NCBI RefSeq assembly: GCF_018417535.1
Contig: NZ_CP070977.1
Coordinates: 806,001-870,000, forward strand
Source of the DNA: Burkholderia pyrrocinia
GTDB taxonomy: Bacteria > Pseudomonadota > Gammaproteobacteria > Burkholderiales > Burkholderiaceae
Direction: 5' to 3'
Length of the DNA stretch: 64,000 nucleotides
Shown: in pieces, positions 48,097-58,602 of the stretch
Position numbering within the stretch: the first letter of the stretch is position 1
How the letters are laid out: every line of letters starts with the position of its first letter
Made by a program: the position numbers and the translations under genes
The notes under the pieces: model-generated
The model's database searches: none
Seen by the model: only the letters and a program-made list of their open reading frames with translations
What the model was told of the DNA's origin: nothing

Positions 48097-48996
48097 ATGA
48101 ACCGAATCATTGCGCTCGTCGTCGCGATCGTGATCGTTGCCTTCGCGGCGTCCTCGACGATCCTGACCGTCGATCCGCGCCATACGGCCGTGCTGTCGGG
48201 CCGCGACGGCGCGCAGCCCGAACTCGCCGGCCCCGGCATCCATTTCAAGCTGCCGCCGCCGCTGCAGACGGCCACGCTGATCGACACGCGCCTGCAATCG
48301 CTCGAGTCGTCCGATCCGCTGCAACTGGCCACGGAAGACAAGCACGACCTGCTCGTCGCCTATGCGGTGAAGTACCGGATCAGCGATCCGATGAAGTATT
48401 TCACGGCGACGGGCGGTGACCCGGCGGCCGCTACCGAACGCCTGGCCGGCGTGCTGAAGAGCGCGCTCGGCGACGCGTTCGGCAAGCGTGCGCTCGACGA
48501 CGCCCTCGGCAGCCAGCGTACGATCGCCGATGCGGCCCGCGATGCGGCGAAGGCGAAGGCATCCGGTTTCGGCGTCGACGTGGTCGACGTCCAGTTGACG
48601 CGTGTCGACTTGCCGGCCGCGCAGACGGACGCCGTCTATCAACGGATGATCGGCGCGCTGCGCGATCAGGCGGCACAGGTGCGTGCGGAAGGCGCGGCCG
48701 ACGTCGAGCAGATCAAGGCCGACGCCGAACGCGAACAGCAGGCCGTGCTTGCGAACGCGTACAAGTCTGCGCAGACGATCAAGGGCGAGGGCGACGCGAA
48801 GGCCGCGACGATTGCCGCCGATGCGTTCGGCCGCGATCCGCAGTTCTATCAGTTCTACGCGAGCCTGCAGGCCTACCGGAACACCTTCAAGCGCAACGAC
48901 ATCATCGTCGTCGATCCCGACAGCGAGTTCTTCCGCTTCATGCGCAGCCCGACGGGCGGTGCCGCACCGGCGGCGCCTGCTCCCCGCAAACACTGA
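48097..48996 (+). CDS. hflC: HflC, SPFH-family partner of HflK
   Basis: This 299-residue protein has an N-terminal transmembrane helix (about 4-22, IIALVVAIVIVAFAASS) and an SPFH domain. It lies 15 bp after hflK. It acts with HflK at the inner membrane as the modulator of FtsH. The length matches the family (about 300-335). Confidence 0.95.
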   Translation: MNRIIALVVAIVIVAFAASSTILTVDPRHTAVLSGRDGAQPELAGPGIHFKLPPPLQTATLIDTRLQSLESSDPLQLATEDKHDLLVAYAVKYRISDPMKYFTATGGDPAAATERLAGVLKSALGDAFGKRALDDALGSQRTIADAARDAAKAKASGFGVDVVDVQLTRVDLPAAQTDAVYQRMIGALRDQAAQVRAEGAADVEQIKADAEREQQAVLANAYKSAQTIKGEGDAKAATIAADAFGRDPQFYQFYASLQAYRNTFKRNDIIVVDPDSEFFRFMRSPTGGAAPAAPAPRKH

Positions 48997-49002
48997 CCTT
49001 GG

Positions 49003-49023
49003 GGCGCCGCGACGAGCGGCGCC
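49003..49023 (+). other. Hairpin between hflC and the DUF2065 gene
   Basis: GGCGCCGC-5 nt-GCGGCGCC, with no T run. It could set the 3' end of the hflKC message or slow passage to the downstream genes. Confidence 0.35.
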
Positions 49024-49032
49024 GTCGCTCGC

Positions 49033-49224
49033 ATGGACCTGGCTGGCTCGTTGTTGCTCGCAGTAGCGCTGATGCTGATCATCGAGGGGGCGTTCCCCTT
49101 CGTGTTTCCCGTCGCCTGGCGCGACACGTTTCGTAGAATAGCTGAGCGGCCGCCGCATCATATCCGGATCGGCGGGCTGATCGTGATGGTGCTCGGGCTC
49201 GTGCTGCTGCTGCTCGCCACCTGA
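49033..49224 (+). CDS. DUF2065 (YjeT-like) small membrane protein
   Basis: This 63-residue protein has two hydrophobic segments ([19 protein letters not shown] and [17 protein letters not shown]) and the basic middle [19 protein letters not shown] typical of DUF2065. The function is unknown. In many proteobacteria it lies between hflC and purA, as it does here except for the intervening hisZ. Confidence 0.92.
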   Translation: MDLAGSLLLAVALMLIIEGAFPFVFPVAWRDTFRRIAERPPHHIRIGGLIVMVLGLVLLLLAT

Positions 49225-49337
49225 CCGGCGACCTGATCCGGACGGCGCATCCGCCGTTCGTCCCGCCCGATTTCGAATTTCCGATTCACATCGCGGCGCG
49301 CGTGTCGTGCGCCGTTTCCTGTCGTAGGACCGTACCG

Positions 49338-50486
49338 ATGTCGACCTGGTTACTTCCCGAGAATATCGCCGACGTACTGCCGTCGGAAGCGCGCAAGATC
49401 GAGGAGCTGCGCCGCAGGCTGCTCGACCGCTTCCGTTCGTACGGCTACGAAATGGTGATGCCGCCGCTGCTCGAGTATCTCGAGTCGCTGCTGACGAGCG
49501 GCGGCGCCGATCTGCGCCTGCGCACCTTCAAGCTGGTCGACCAGTTGTCGGGCCGTACGCTCGGCCTGCGCGCGGACATCACGCCGCAGGTCGCGCGGAT
49601 CGACGCGCACCTGTTGAACCGTCAGGGCGTGACGCGCCTCTGCTACGCGGGCCACGTGATGCATACGCGCCCGCGCGGCCTGCACGCGACGCGCGAGCAG
49701 ATCCAGATCGGTGCTGAAATCTACGGGCATGCCGGTCTGGAAGCCGATCTCGAGATCCAGCAACTGATGCTCGACGCACTGCATCTCGCGGGCCTGTCGC
49801 GCATCCGTCTCGACCTCGGCCACGCGGGCGTGCTCGCGGCGCTGCTGGCGCGCGATGCGCAGGCCGCCGAGCGCGGCGAGTCGCTGTACGACGCGCTGTC
49901 GGGCAAGGATGTACCGCTGCTGAACGAACTCACCGGCGATCTCGGCGCCGATACGCGCGCAGCGCTGCGCGCACTGCCGAACCTTTACGGCGACGCGAGT
50001 GTGCTCGCCGAGGCGCGCGCACGGTTGCCGGCGCTGCCCGAAATCACGCGGGCGCTCGACGATCTGGCGCAGCTCGCCGCACAGGCGAAGGGCGCCGAAG
50101 TGGCGATCGACCTCGCCGACCTGCGCGGCTACGCGTACCACAGCGGTGCGATGTTCAGCGCCTACATCGACGGCGTGCCGAACGCGATCGCGCGCGGCGG
50201 CCGCTACGACCACGTGGGCCAGGCGTATGGCCGTGCCCGTCCGGCAACGGGCTTCTCGCTCGACCTGCGCGAGCTCGCGCGGATTTCACCGGTCGAGGCG
50301 CGCGGCACCGCGATTCTCGCGCCGTGGGCACAGGACGACGCGCTGGGTGCGGCCGTCGCGGCGCTGCGCGATGCGGGCGAGGTCGTGATCCAGGCACTGC
50401 CGGGCCACGACCACGTGCTCGACGAGTTTGCATGCGATCGTTCGCTCGTCGAGCGCAACGGCGCATGGGTGGTCGAACCCCGATAA
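49338..50486 (+). CDS. hisZ: ATP phosphoribosyltransferase regulatory subunit HisZ
   Basis: This 382-residue protein resembles a class II histidyl-tRNA synthetase catalytic core but lacks the anticodon-binding domain. It has [20 protein letters not shown] and [12 protein letters not shown] near the start and [20 protein letters not shown] later. HisZ is the regulatory partner of short-form HisG in the first step of histidine synthesis. hisG is not in the window. The ATG at 49338 gives the normal start ([14 protein letters not shown]). Confidence 0.94.
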   Translation: MSTWLLPENIADVLPSEARKIEELRRRLLDRFRSYGYEMVMPPLLEYLESLLTSGGADLRLRTFKLVDQLSGRTLGLRADITPQVARIDAHLLNRQGVTRLCYAGHVMHTRPRGLHATREQIQIGAEIYGHAGLEADLEIQQLMLDALHLAGLSRIRLDLGHAGVLAALLARDAQAAERGESLYDALSGKDVPLLNELTGDLGADTRAALRALPNLYGDASVLAEARARLPALPEITRALDDLAQLAAQAKGAEVAIDLADLRGYAYHSGAMFSAYIDGVPNAIARGGRYDHVGQAYGRARPATGFSLDLRELARISPVEARGTAILAPWAQDDALGAAVAALRDAGEVVIQALPGHDHVLDEFACDRSLVERNGAWVVEPR

Positions 50487-50590
50487 ACAGGCGTCCGCGG
50501 GCCGTGCTTCGGCGTGCATATCGTTGAAGCGAAACGGAAAAATTCGGAATCGCCCGCGAACATAGGTAGAATACGTTTTTAACCAGCTAA

Positions 50591-51946
<1,356 letters not shown>

Positions 51947-51952
51947 CCCCAG

Positions 51953-52549
51953 ATGACGCAGCAAATCACGATGACGGCGGCAGACTTGATGACCGATCCG
52001 CGCAACGACGACAAGAATCTGTGGGTAGGCTGGGACGAGTATCACCGTCTGATCGAGCTGCTCGCGCTCCAGGTGCACGCATCGGGCTGGAAGTTCGACC
52101 AGATCCTGTGCCTCGCGCGCGGCGGCCTGCGCGTCGGCGATCAACTGTCGCGCATCTATGACGTGCCGCTCGCGATCCTCGCGACGAGTTCGTACCGGGA
52201 AGCGGCAGGCACCGAGCAGGGCGACCTCGACATCGCGCAGTACATCACGATGACGCGCGGCAACCTCGCGGGCAACGTGCTGCTGGTCGACGATCTCGTC
52301 GATTCGGGCGTCACGCTTGCACGCGTGCAGGAGCACCTGAAGGAGCGCTATCCGGCCGTGACGGCCGTGCGTTCGGCCGTGCTCTGGTACAAGGGTTGCT
52401 CGAAGGTCAAGCCGGACTATCACACGCAGTATCTGCCGACGAATCCGTGGATTCATCAGCCGTTCGAGGAGTGGGACACGGTTCGTCCGCACAACCTCGA
52501 GGCGTGGATCAAGCGCGGTCGCGCGCAGCGCGACGGTTCGGGCGCCTAA
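51953..52549 (+). CDS. Purine-type phosphoribosyltransferase
   Basis: This 198-residue protein has the PRPP-binding loop LVDDLVDSGVTL (residues about 111-122) preceded by LCLARGGLRVGDQLSR. It most resembles xanthine/guanine or hypoxanthine phosphoribosyltransferases, though not enough to fix the base used. It begins 6 bp after purA, so it is part of the same transcript, consistent with purine salvage. A strong terminator follows. An internal ATG (residue 7) is an alternative start. Confidence 0.88.
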   Translation: MTQQITMTAADLMTDPRNDDKNLWVGWDEYHRLIELLALQVHASGWKFDQILCLARGGLRVGDQLSRIYDVPLAILATSSYREAAGTEQGDLDIAQYITMTRGNLAGNVLLVDDLVDSGVTLARVQEHLKERYPAVTAVRSAVLWYKGCSKVKPDYHTQYLPTNPWIHQPFEEWDTVRPHNLEAWIKRGRAQRDGSGA

Positions 52550-52578
52550 GCGCCCGGCCGATCGAAGGAAAGCCTTGT

Positions 52579-52605
52579 ACGGCGCCGCTTGCGGCGCCGT
52601 TTTTC
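52579..52605 (+). terminator. Intrinsic terminator after purA-phosphoribosyltransferase
   Basis: A 10-bp GC-rich stem (arm ACGGCGCCGC) with a TT loop, then a T run. It ends the hisZ/purA transcript. The rest of 52606-52823 carries a TAGAAT -10-like hexamer at 52775-52780 that may serve kup. Confidence 0.88.
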
Positions 52606-52823
52606 ATTGCGGCACTGATTGCGCGGCACGGCGTGCCCTGCGTATCCGGTAGGCAGACGGCGCCGCCCCGGCTATGATGGCAGCCCTGCCACAGCTCGCG
52701 CCGGATTGCATGCGCAGCGTGGATCACGTGGTTTCGCGGCAACAGAGCAGGGCGGTGTTTCACGGGGGCGCGAGTAGAATAGCGCTCGTTTTGTCCGACC
52801 CGGACCCGATTATTACGCTTCAT

Positions 52824-54740
52824 ATGAACGACACGATCCACGCGACCGACGCAGCACACGCGCCGCACTCGACGCACCAACACTCGATGCGGGCGCTAGC
52901 GATAGCAGCCATCGGCGTCGTGTTCGGCGACATCGGCACCAGCCCGCTGTATTCGCTCAAGGAGGCGTTCAGCCCCGCGCACGGCATCCCGCTGACCGAA
53001 GGCTCGATTCTCGGCGTGATCTCGCTGCTGTTCTGGGCAATCATCCTGGTGGTCGGCATCAAATACCTGCTGTTCGTGATGCGGGCAGACAACAACGGCG
53101 AAGGCGGCGTGCTCGCGCTGATGGCGCTGTCGCTGCGGCCGCTCGACTCGAAAACCCGCGTCGCGGGCGCACTGATGGCGCTCGGGATATTCGGCGCGTG
53201 CATGTTCTACGGGGACGCGGTGATCACGCCGGCGATCTCGGTGATGTCGGCCGTCGAAGGTCTCGAGATCGCGACGCCGCACCTGTCCCATCTCGTGATG
53301 CCGATCACGATCGTGATCCTGATCGCGCTGTTCTGGATCCAGCGCCACGGCACCGCGCTGGTCGGCAAGCTGTTCGGCCCGATCATGGTGCTGTGGTTCG
53401 TCGTGATTGCCGCGCTCGGCGTGTACCACATCGTCCGCGTGCCGGGCATCATCGCGGCAATCAACCCGTATTACGCCGCGTCGTTCATGTCGGAGCACGT
53501 GCTGCAGGCCTACGTCGTGCTCGGCTCGGTCGTGCTGGTGCTGACCGGCGCGGAAGCGCTCTACGCGGACATGGGCCACTTCGGCGCGAAGCCGATCCGC
53601 CTCGCTGCATACGGGCTCGTGATGCCGTCGCTGGTACTGAACTACTTCGGCCAGGGCGCGCTGCTGATCCAGAACCCGAAGGCGATCGAGAACCCGTTCT
53701 TCCTGCTGGCGCCCGAATGGGGGCTGCTGCCGCTCGTCGTGCTGTCGACGGTCGCGACCGTGATCGCGTCGCAGGCCGTGATCTCGGGCGCGTATTCGCT
53801 GACGTCGCAGGCGATCCAGCTCGGCTACGTGCCGCGCATGAAGGTGCTGCATACGTCCGAACTCGCGATCGGCCAGATCTACGTGCCGGTCGTGAACTGG
53901 TTGCTGCTGTTCGTGATCCTCTGCATCGTGGTCGGCTTCAAGAGCTCCGACAACCTCGCGGCCGCGTACGGCATCGCGGTGACGGCGACGATGGTGATCA
54001 CAACCGTGCTCGCGGCTGTCGTGATGGTGAAGGTGTGGAACTGGAACCGCCTGCTGGTCGGTGCGATCATCGCCGTGTTCCTCGCGGTCGATCTCGGCTT
54101 CTTCGGCGCGAACCTGCTGAAGGTCGCGCAGGGCGGCTGGCTGCCGCTCGGCATCGGCGCGCTGCTGTTCTTCCTGCTGATGACCTGGTACAAGGGGCGC
54201 CACATCGTCAAGGAGCGCACGGCAGCCGACGGCATTCCGCTCGAGCCGTTCCTGCAGGGGTTGCTCGCGCATCCGCCGCATCGCGTGTCGGGCACCGCGA
54301 TCTACCTGACCGGCAACGACAAGCTCGTGCCCGTCAGCCTGCTGCACAACCTGAAGCACAACAAGGTGCTGCACGAGCGGACCATTTTCCTGACGTTCGT
54401 CACGCGCGACATTCCTTACGTGCGCGACGACAAGCGCCTGAGCTCGCGCGATGCGGGCGGCGGACTCTACATCGTGACGGCAGAGTACGGCTTCAACGAG
54501 ACGCCGGACGTGAAGGCCATGCTCGAGGAATTCGGCCGCACGCGCGACATGACGTTCGAGCTGATGGATACGTCGTTCTTCCTCGCGCGCGAAACGGTCG
54601 TGCCGACCCATCTGCCCGGGATGTCGATCTGGCGCGAGCGCGTGTTCGCGTGGATGCATCAGAATGCCGCGAAGCCGACCGATTTCTTCTCGATTCCGGC
54701 GAACCGCGTCGTCGAGCTCGGCACGAAGATCGAGATCTGA
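52824..54740 (+). CDS. kup: KUP-family potassium transporter
   Basis: This 638-residue protein has about 12 transmembrane segments in the first 440 residues and a cytoplasmic C-terminal domain. The family signature [19 protein letters not shown] is near the N-terminus and [20 protein letters not shown] follows. It brings in potassium, probably with protons. The ATG at 52824 gives the expected short His-rich N-terminus; the open frame extends upstream without a start of equal quality. Confidence 0.96.
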   Translation: MNDTIHATDAAHAPHSTHQHSMRALAIAAIGVVFGDIGTSPLYSLKEAFSPAHGIPLTEGSILGVISLLFWAIILVVGIKYLLFVMRADNNGEGGVLALMALSLRPLDSKTRVAGALMALGIFGACMFYGDAVITPAISVMSAVEGLEIATPHLSHLVMPITIVILIALFWIQRHGTALVGKLFGPIMVLWFVVIAALGVYHIVRVPGIIAAINPYYAASFMSEHVLQAYVVLGSVVLVLTGAEALYADMGHFGAKPIRLAAYGLVMPSLVLNYFGQGALLIQNPKAIENPFFLLAPEWGLLPLVVLSTVATVIASQAVISGAYSLTSQAIQLGYVPRMKVLHTSELAIGQIYVPVVNWLLLFVILCIVVGFKSSDNLAAAYGIAVTATMVITTVLAAVVMVKVWNWNRLLVGAIIAVFLAVDLGFFGANLLKVAQGGWLPLGIGALLFFLLMTWYKGRHIVKERTAADGIPLEPFLQGLLAHPPHRVSGTAIYLTGNDKLVPVSLLHNLKHNKVLHERTIFLTFVTRDIPYVRDDKRLSSRDAGGGLYIVTAEYGFNETPDVKAMLEEFGRTRDMTFELMDTSFFLARETVVPTHLPGMSIWRERVFAWMHQNAAKPTDFFSIPANRVVELGTKIEI

Positions 54741-54871
54741 CCGGGCGCGGCGCGCGGGCCTTCCGGCCGCGCGCCGCGTCTGTCGACCGCCCCGACAGGC
54801 CGCGATCGTTCGCCTTGCCGGCCGTCGCCGCAAGAGCAAACGCAGCCGCATCACGCTGCGTGTTCCGCACA

Positions 54872-54896
54872 AGCCAAACCAGCCAAACCAGCCAAT
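54872..54896. repeat. Short direct repeat of AGCCAAACC
   Basis: Two copies of a 9-bp unit (AGCCAAACC) and one partial copy (AGCCAAT) stand in tandem in the non-coding stretch between kup and tex (54741-54964). Otherwise this stretch shows nothing but GC-rich sequence. Confidence 0.7.
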
Positions 54897-54964
54897 CCGG
54901 TAGCCGACTGCGTGCCCGCAGGCGCCAGTACGCGTCAAGCCGTGCGCGCTTGCGGCAGTAATGA

Positions 54965-54989
54965 AAAAGCCCGCCTGCGGCGGGCTTTT
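54965..54989 (-). terminator. Intrinsic terminator of tex
   Basis: An 11-bp stem (arm AAAAGCCCGCC) with a TGC loop. On the minus strand it ends in a T run, 25 bp past the tex stop. Confidence 0.85.
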
Positions 54990-55013
54990 CGCGCGTCAAC
55001 GGCTTTCGCGGGC

Positions 55014-57338
55014 TCAGCGCTTCAGCTTCGCGAATGCCGCGGCCATCGCGCCGGCCGGTTCCGGCTCGCGCGAACGCGGCGGGCGCGCGGCGCCGCGTCC
55101 CGCGTTGCCGCGATCCTGGCCGCCGCGCGGCGACATGCCGGGTGCTGCCGCATCGTCGTCGAGGCGCATCGTCAGCGCAATGCGCTGGCGCTTCACGTCG
55201 ACGTCGAGCACCTTTACCTTGACGACCTGGCCGGCCTTCACGACTTCGTGCGGGTCCTTGATGAATTTCGTCGACATCGCGGACACGTGGACGAGGCCGT
55301 CCTGATGGACGCCGATATCCACGAATGCGCCGAACGCGGCGACGTTCGTCACGACCCCTTCGAGCGTCATGCCCGGCACGAGATCCGACACCTTCTCGAC
55401 GCCTTCGCGGAACGTCGCGGTCTTGAATTCCGGACGCGGATCGCGGCCCGGCTTCTCCAGTTCGGACAGGATGTCGCGCACGGTCGGCAGGCCGAAACGT
55501 TCGTCGACAAATTCCGACGGGGACAGGCCCGACAGCGCTTCGCGGTTGCCGAGCACGTCGTCGATGCGCTTGCTGATCTTCGCGAGCATCCGCTCGACGA
55601 CAGGATAGGCTTCCGGGTGCACCGACGAGCGATCGAGCGGATTGTCGCCGCCGTTGATGCGCAGGAAGCCGGCGGCCTGTTCGAACGTCTTGTCGCCGAG
55701 GCGCGGCACCTTGCGCAGGTGCTCGCGCGACGGGAACGGGCCGTTCGCATCGCGGTAGTCGACGATGTTGCGCGCGAGCGTTGCGTTCAGGCCCGACACG
55801 CGCGCGAGCAGCGGGGCCGATGCCGTGTTCGCGTCGACGCCGACCGCGTTCACGCAATCCTCGACGACCGCGTCGAGCGAGCGGGCGAGTTCGCGCTGGT
55901 TCACGTCGTGCTGGTACTGGCCGACGCCGATCGCCTTCGGCTCGATCTTCACGAGCTCGGCGAGCGGGTCCTGCAGGCGGCGCGCGATCGACACGGCGCC
56001 GCGCAGCGACACGTCGAGCTCCGGGAATTCCTTCGCGGCGAGTTCGGACGCCGAGTAGACCGACGCGCCGGCTTCCGACACGACGATCTTCTGCAGGCGC
56101 AGCTCGGGGTGTTTCGCGATCAGTTCGCTCGCGAGCTTGTCGGTTTCGCGCGACGCGGTGCCGTTGCCGATGCTGATCAGCTCGGCCTGCGTCTGCGCGG
56201 CGATGCGCGCGAGTTTCGCGAGCGAGCCGTCCCAGTCGCGGCGCGGCTCGTGCGGGTAGATCGTGTCGGTCGCGAGTACCTTGCCGGTGCGGTCGACGAC
56301 CGCGACCTTCACGCCGGTGCGCAGGCCGGGGTCGAGACCGATCACGGCCTTCGGGCCGGCCGGTGCCGCGAGCAGCAGGTCGTTCAGGTTGCGTGCGAAC
56401 ACGCGGATCGCTTCGGTTTCGGCGGTTTCGCGCAGTTGCGTGAGCAGCTCGTTCTCGATGTGCGGCTGCACCTTCACGCGCCAGCACCAGCGGCACACGT
56501 CGGACAGCCATTTGTCGGCCGGGCGGTTCTGGTTCGCGATGCCGAAATGGCGCGCGATCATCGCCTCGCCGGGATGCGGCACCTGCGCGTCGAGCTCTTC
56601 GCCGAGGCCGAGCTTGACCGTCAGCACGCCCGCGTTGCGGCCGCGGAACAGCGCGAGTGCGCGGTGCGACGGCACGGTCTTGATCGTTTCCGCGTAGTCG
56701 TAGTAGTCGCGGAATTTCTCGCCTTCCTCGTTTTCCTTGCCCTCGACGACAGCCGACGACACGACGCCCTGGTTGTGCAGGTAGTCGCGCAGCTTGCCGA
56801 GCAGCTCGGCCGTTTCGCCGAACTGTTCGGACAGGATGTCGCGTGCGCCGTCGAGCGCGGCCTTCACGTCGGCGACGCCCTTGTCGGCGTCGACATACGC
56901 GGCCGCCTCGGCCTGCGGGTCGAGCAGCGGGTTCGCGAGCAGCGCCTGCGCGAGCGGCTCGAGGCCGGCTTCGCGCGCGATCTGCGCGCGCGTGCGGCGC
57001 TTCGGCTTGTACGGCAGATAAAGGTCTTCGAGCACCTGCTTGCTGTCGGCCGCATCGATCGCGGTACGCAGTTCGTCGGTCAGCTTGCCCTGTTCGTCGA
57101 TGCTCGACAGGATCGTCGCGCGGCGATCCTCGAGTTCGCGCAGATACAGGAGGCGTTCCTCGAGCTGGCGCAACTGCGTGTCGTCCAGGTTGCCGGTCAC
57201 TTCCTTGCGGTACCGGGCAATGAACGGAACGGTCGAGCCTTCGTCGAGGAGTTGCACGGCCGCCGCGACCTGGCGCGGCTGGACGGACAGTTCGGTGGCG
57301 ATGCGCTGTACGATCTTGAGTGCTACGGTTTCCGTCAT
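55014..57338 (-). CDS. tex: Tex-like RNA-binding transcription accessory protein
   Basis: This 774-residue protein has the N-terminal helical Tex domain ([20 protein letters not shown]), the YqgF/RNase H-like domain ([16 protein letters not shown]), tandem helix-hairpin-helix motifs and a C-terminal S1 RNA-binding domain (about 650-720, [20 protein letters not shown]), then a Gly/Arg-rich tail. The ATG complementary to 57336-57338 ([17 protein letters not shown]) gives the usual start. Tex influences transcription and RNA turnover; the precise mechanism is not settled. Confidence 0.96.
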   Translation of the reverse strand: MTETVALKIVQRIATELSVQPRQVAAAVQLLDEGSTVPFIARYRKEVTGNLDDTQLRQLEERLLYLRELEDRRATILSSIDEQGKLTDELRTAIDAADSKQVLEDLYLPYKPKRRTRAQIAREAGLEPLAQALLANPLLDPQAEAAAYVDADKGVADVKAALDGARDILSEQFGETAELLGKLRDYLHNQGVVSSAVVEGKENEEGEKFRDYYDYAETIKTVPSHRALALFRGRNAGVLTVKLGLGEELDAQVPHPGEAMIARHFGIANQNRPADKWLSDVCRWCWRVKVQPHIENELLTQLRETAETEAIRVFARNLNDLLLAAPAGPKAVIGLDPGLRTGVKVAVVDRTGKVLATDTIYPHEPRRDWDGSLAKLARIAAQTQAELISIGNGTASRETDKLASELIAKHPELRLQKIVVSEAGASVYSASELAAKEFPELDVSLRGAVSIARRLQDPLAELVKIEPKAIGVGQYQHDVNQRELARSLDAVVEDCVNAVGVDANTASAPLLARVSGLNATLARNIVDYRDANGPFPSREHLRKVPRLGDKTFEQAAGFLRINGGDNPLDRSSVHPEAYPVVERMLAKISKRIDDVLGNREALSGLSPSEFVDERFGLPTVRDILSELEKPGRDPRPEFKTATFREGVEKVSDLVPGMTLEGVVTNVAAFGAFVDIGVHQDGLVHVSAMSTKFIKDPHEVVKAGQVVKVKVLDVDVKRQRIALTMRLDDDAAAPGMSPRGGQDRGNAGRGAARPPRSREPEPAGAMAAAFAKLKR

Positions 57339-57498
57339 GTCGTGGATGATCTGCCTGCTGAAATCGCGGCGCGGGCCGGCAGGCCCGGAGCGGCGGGCTG
57401 CATGGCGGGCCCGACGGGCCAGATGCCGCGGGTGAGTGAAGCGGGGCATTTTGCCATAAATGGCGGAGCGTCCAGCCGGGGGTGATAGAATTTGACAC

Positions 57499-58254
57499 AT
57501 GTCCCGCAGCTTTCCTACGACGTTGCCAACTTCCCGTATTTCTCTCGTCGCGCTCGGCGCAGCGCTCGCCGCGGCTTTGTCTGCCGGGCCTTCCGGCGCG
57601 TTCGCGCAGGCCTCGGGCGCAACCGCGCCGGCGGCCACTGCAGCCGTGCCCGTGACGGCCGCAGCCGCACCGGATTTCGACGCCCGTCAAAAAGTGCTCA
57701 ATCAGCGCACCGCGGAAAACGATTATCGTTATGCGGTGGCCGAGCACGATTGCTACAGCAAGTTCTTCGTCAATCACTGTCTCGGCAAGGCGCGCGACCA
57801 GATGCGCGACGAGCGCGCGAGCATCCGCCAGGAGCAGCTCGCGCTCGATGACGAGCAGCGTGCGGTGCGCGCGCAGCAGCGCGACCAGCAGCAGGCGCTG
57901 AAGCAGGCGCAGAATGCGGCGGAAGCGCCGCAGCGCGCAGCGAACGACGCGGCGAACGCGGCTGCGTTCCGCGACAAGCAGGAGCAGAATGCGCTTAAGC
58001 AGGCGCAGCGCGGCGCGGAAGGGCCGCAGCGCGCGGCGAGCAAGCAGGCATACGGCCAGAAGCAGGCCGACTTCCAGCACAAGCTCGACCAGGCACACCA
58101 GCAGGCGGCGCAGAAGGCGCAGGAGCGGGCGGACAACGCCGCGCGCTACGAGCAGAAGCAGAAGGAAGCCGCGCAGCACAAGGCCGATGTCGAGCGGCGT
58201 CAGCAGGAAGCGGCCGAGAAGGCCAAGCAGCAACAGCAACAGCAGGGGCAGTAA
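57499..58254 (+). CDS. Secreted Gln/Ala-rich coiled-coil protein, function unknown
   Basis: This 251-residue protein has a signal peptide (about 1-36, ending near GAFAQA), an Ala/Pro linker, two cysteines (C85 and C94, which could form a disulphide) in the segment [16 protein letters not shown], and then a long charged coiled coil to the C-terminus ending in a Gln run. An internal duplication is clear: [16 protein letters not shown] (133-148) and [16 protein letters not shown] (165-180), 32 residues apart. It resembles no enzyme family I recognise. It is divergent from tex and followed by the YdcH-like gene after 77 bp. Confidence 0.8.
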   Translation: MSRSFPTTLPTSRISLVALGAALAAALSAGPSGAFAQASGATAPAATAAVPVTAAAAPDFDARQKVLNQRTAENDYRYAVAEHDCYSKFFVNHCLGKARDQMRDERASIRQEQLALDDEQRAVRAQQRDQQQALKQAQNAAEAPQRAANDAANAAAFRDKQEQNALKQAQRGAEGPQRAASKQAYGQKQADFQHKLDQAHQQAAQKAQERADNAARYEQKQKEAAQHKADVERRQQEAAEKAKQQQQQQGQ

Positions 58255-58331
58255 CGTGTTGGGTTGATCTGGAATCAGTCTCGTGCGCGTCGGCACGCCG
58301 GTCGGCGCGCTGCTTCGATGAGGAGGCAAAC

Positions 58332-58547
58332 ATGCAAAACCGTCTCACGGAACAGCAGCAGGAATTGCACAACCGTTTGGCTGCATTGCAGGAGCAGCAC
58401 CAGCAGCTCGCTCGGGAGATCGAGCTGAAGGAAGGACACTCCGACATCGACGACGTCACGCTGCACCGGCTGAAGAAGGAAAAGCTGGCAGCCAAGGACA
58501 AAATCATTTTGCTGCAATCGCAGCTGGAACCGGATAAGCGCGCCTGA
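58332..58547 (+). CDS. YdcH-like DUF465 small coiled-coil protein
   Basis: This 71-residue protein is almost entirely a helical coiled coil (MQNRLTEQQQELHNRLAALQ) with the HRLKKEKLAAKDKI segment typical of YdcH/DUF465. Proteins of this family are small and soluble and have no known function. AGGAGG lies just upstream of the ATG. It sits between the secreted coiled-coil gene and the helicase gene. Confidence 0.9.
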   Translation: MQNRLTEQQQELHNRLAALQEQHQQLAREIELKEGHSDIDDVTLHRLKKEKLAAKDKIILLQSQLEPDKRA

Positions 58548-58602
58548 GCGCGGCCTGGCAAGCGCCGGCGCCGCACGGGCGCTGGACACAGGAACGCTTG
58601 CC

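Noticed and set aside
54872..54896. CRISPR-like repeat
   Set aside because: The unit is 9 bp in direct tandem with no spacers, and no cas gene is present.
54493..58329. 1278-codon open frame on the minus strand across tex and its neighbours
   Set aside because: It runs through the real tex, kup and coiled-coil genes in a different frame and has Arg/Pro-rich low-complexity translation, a codon-bias shadow.
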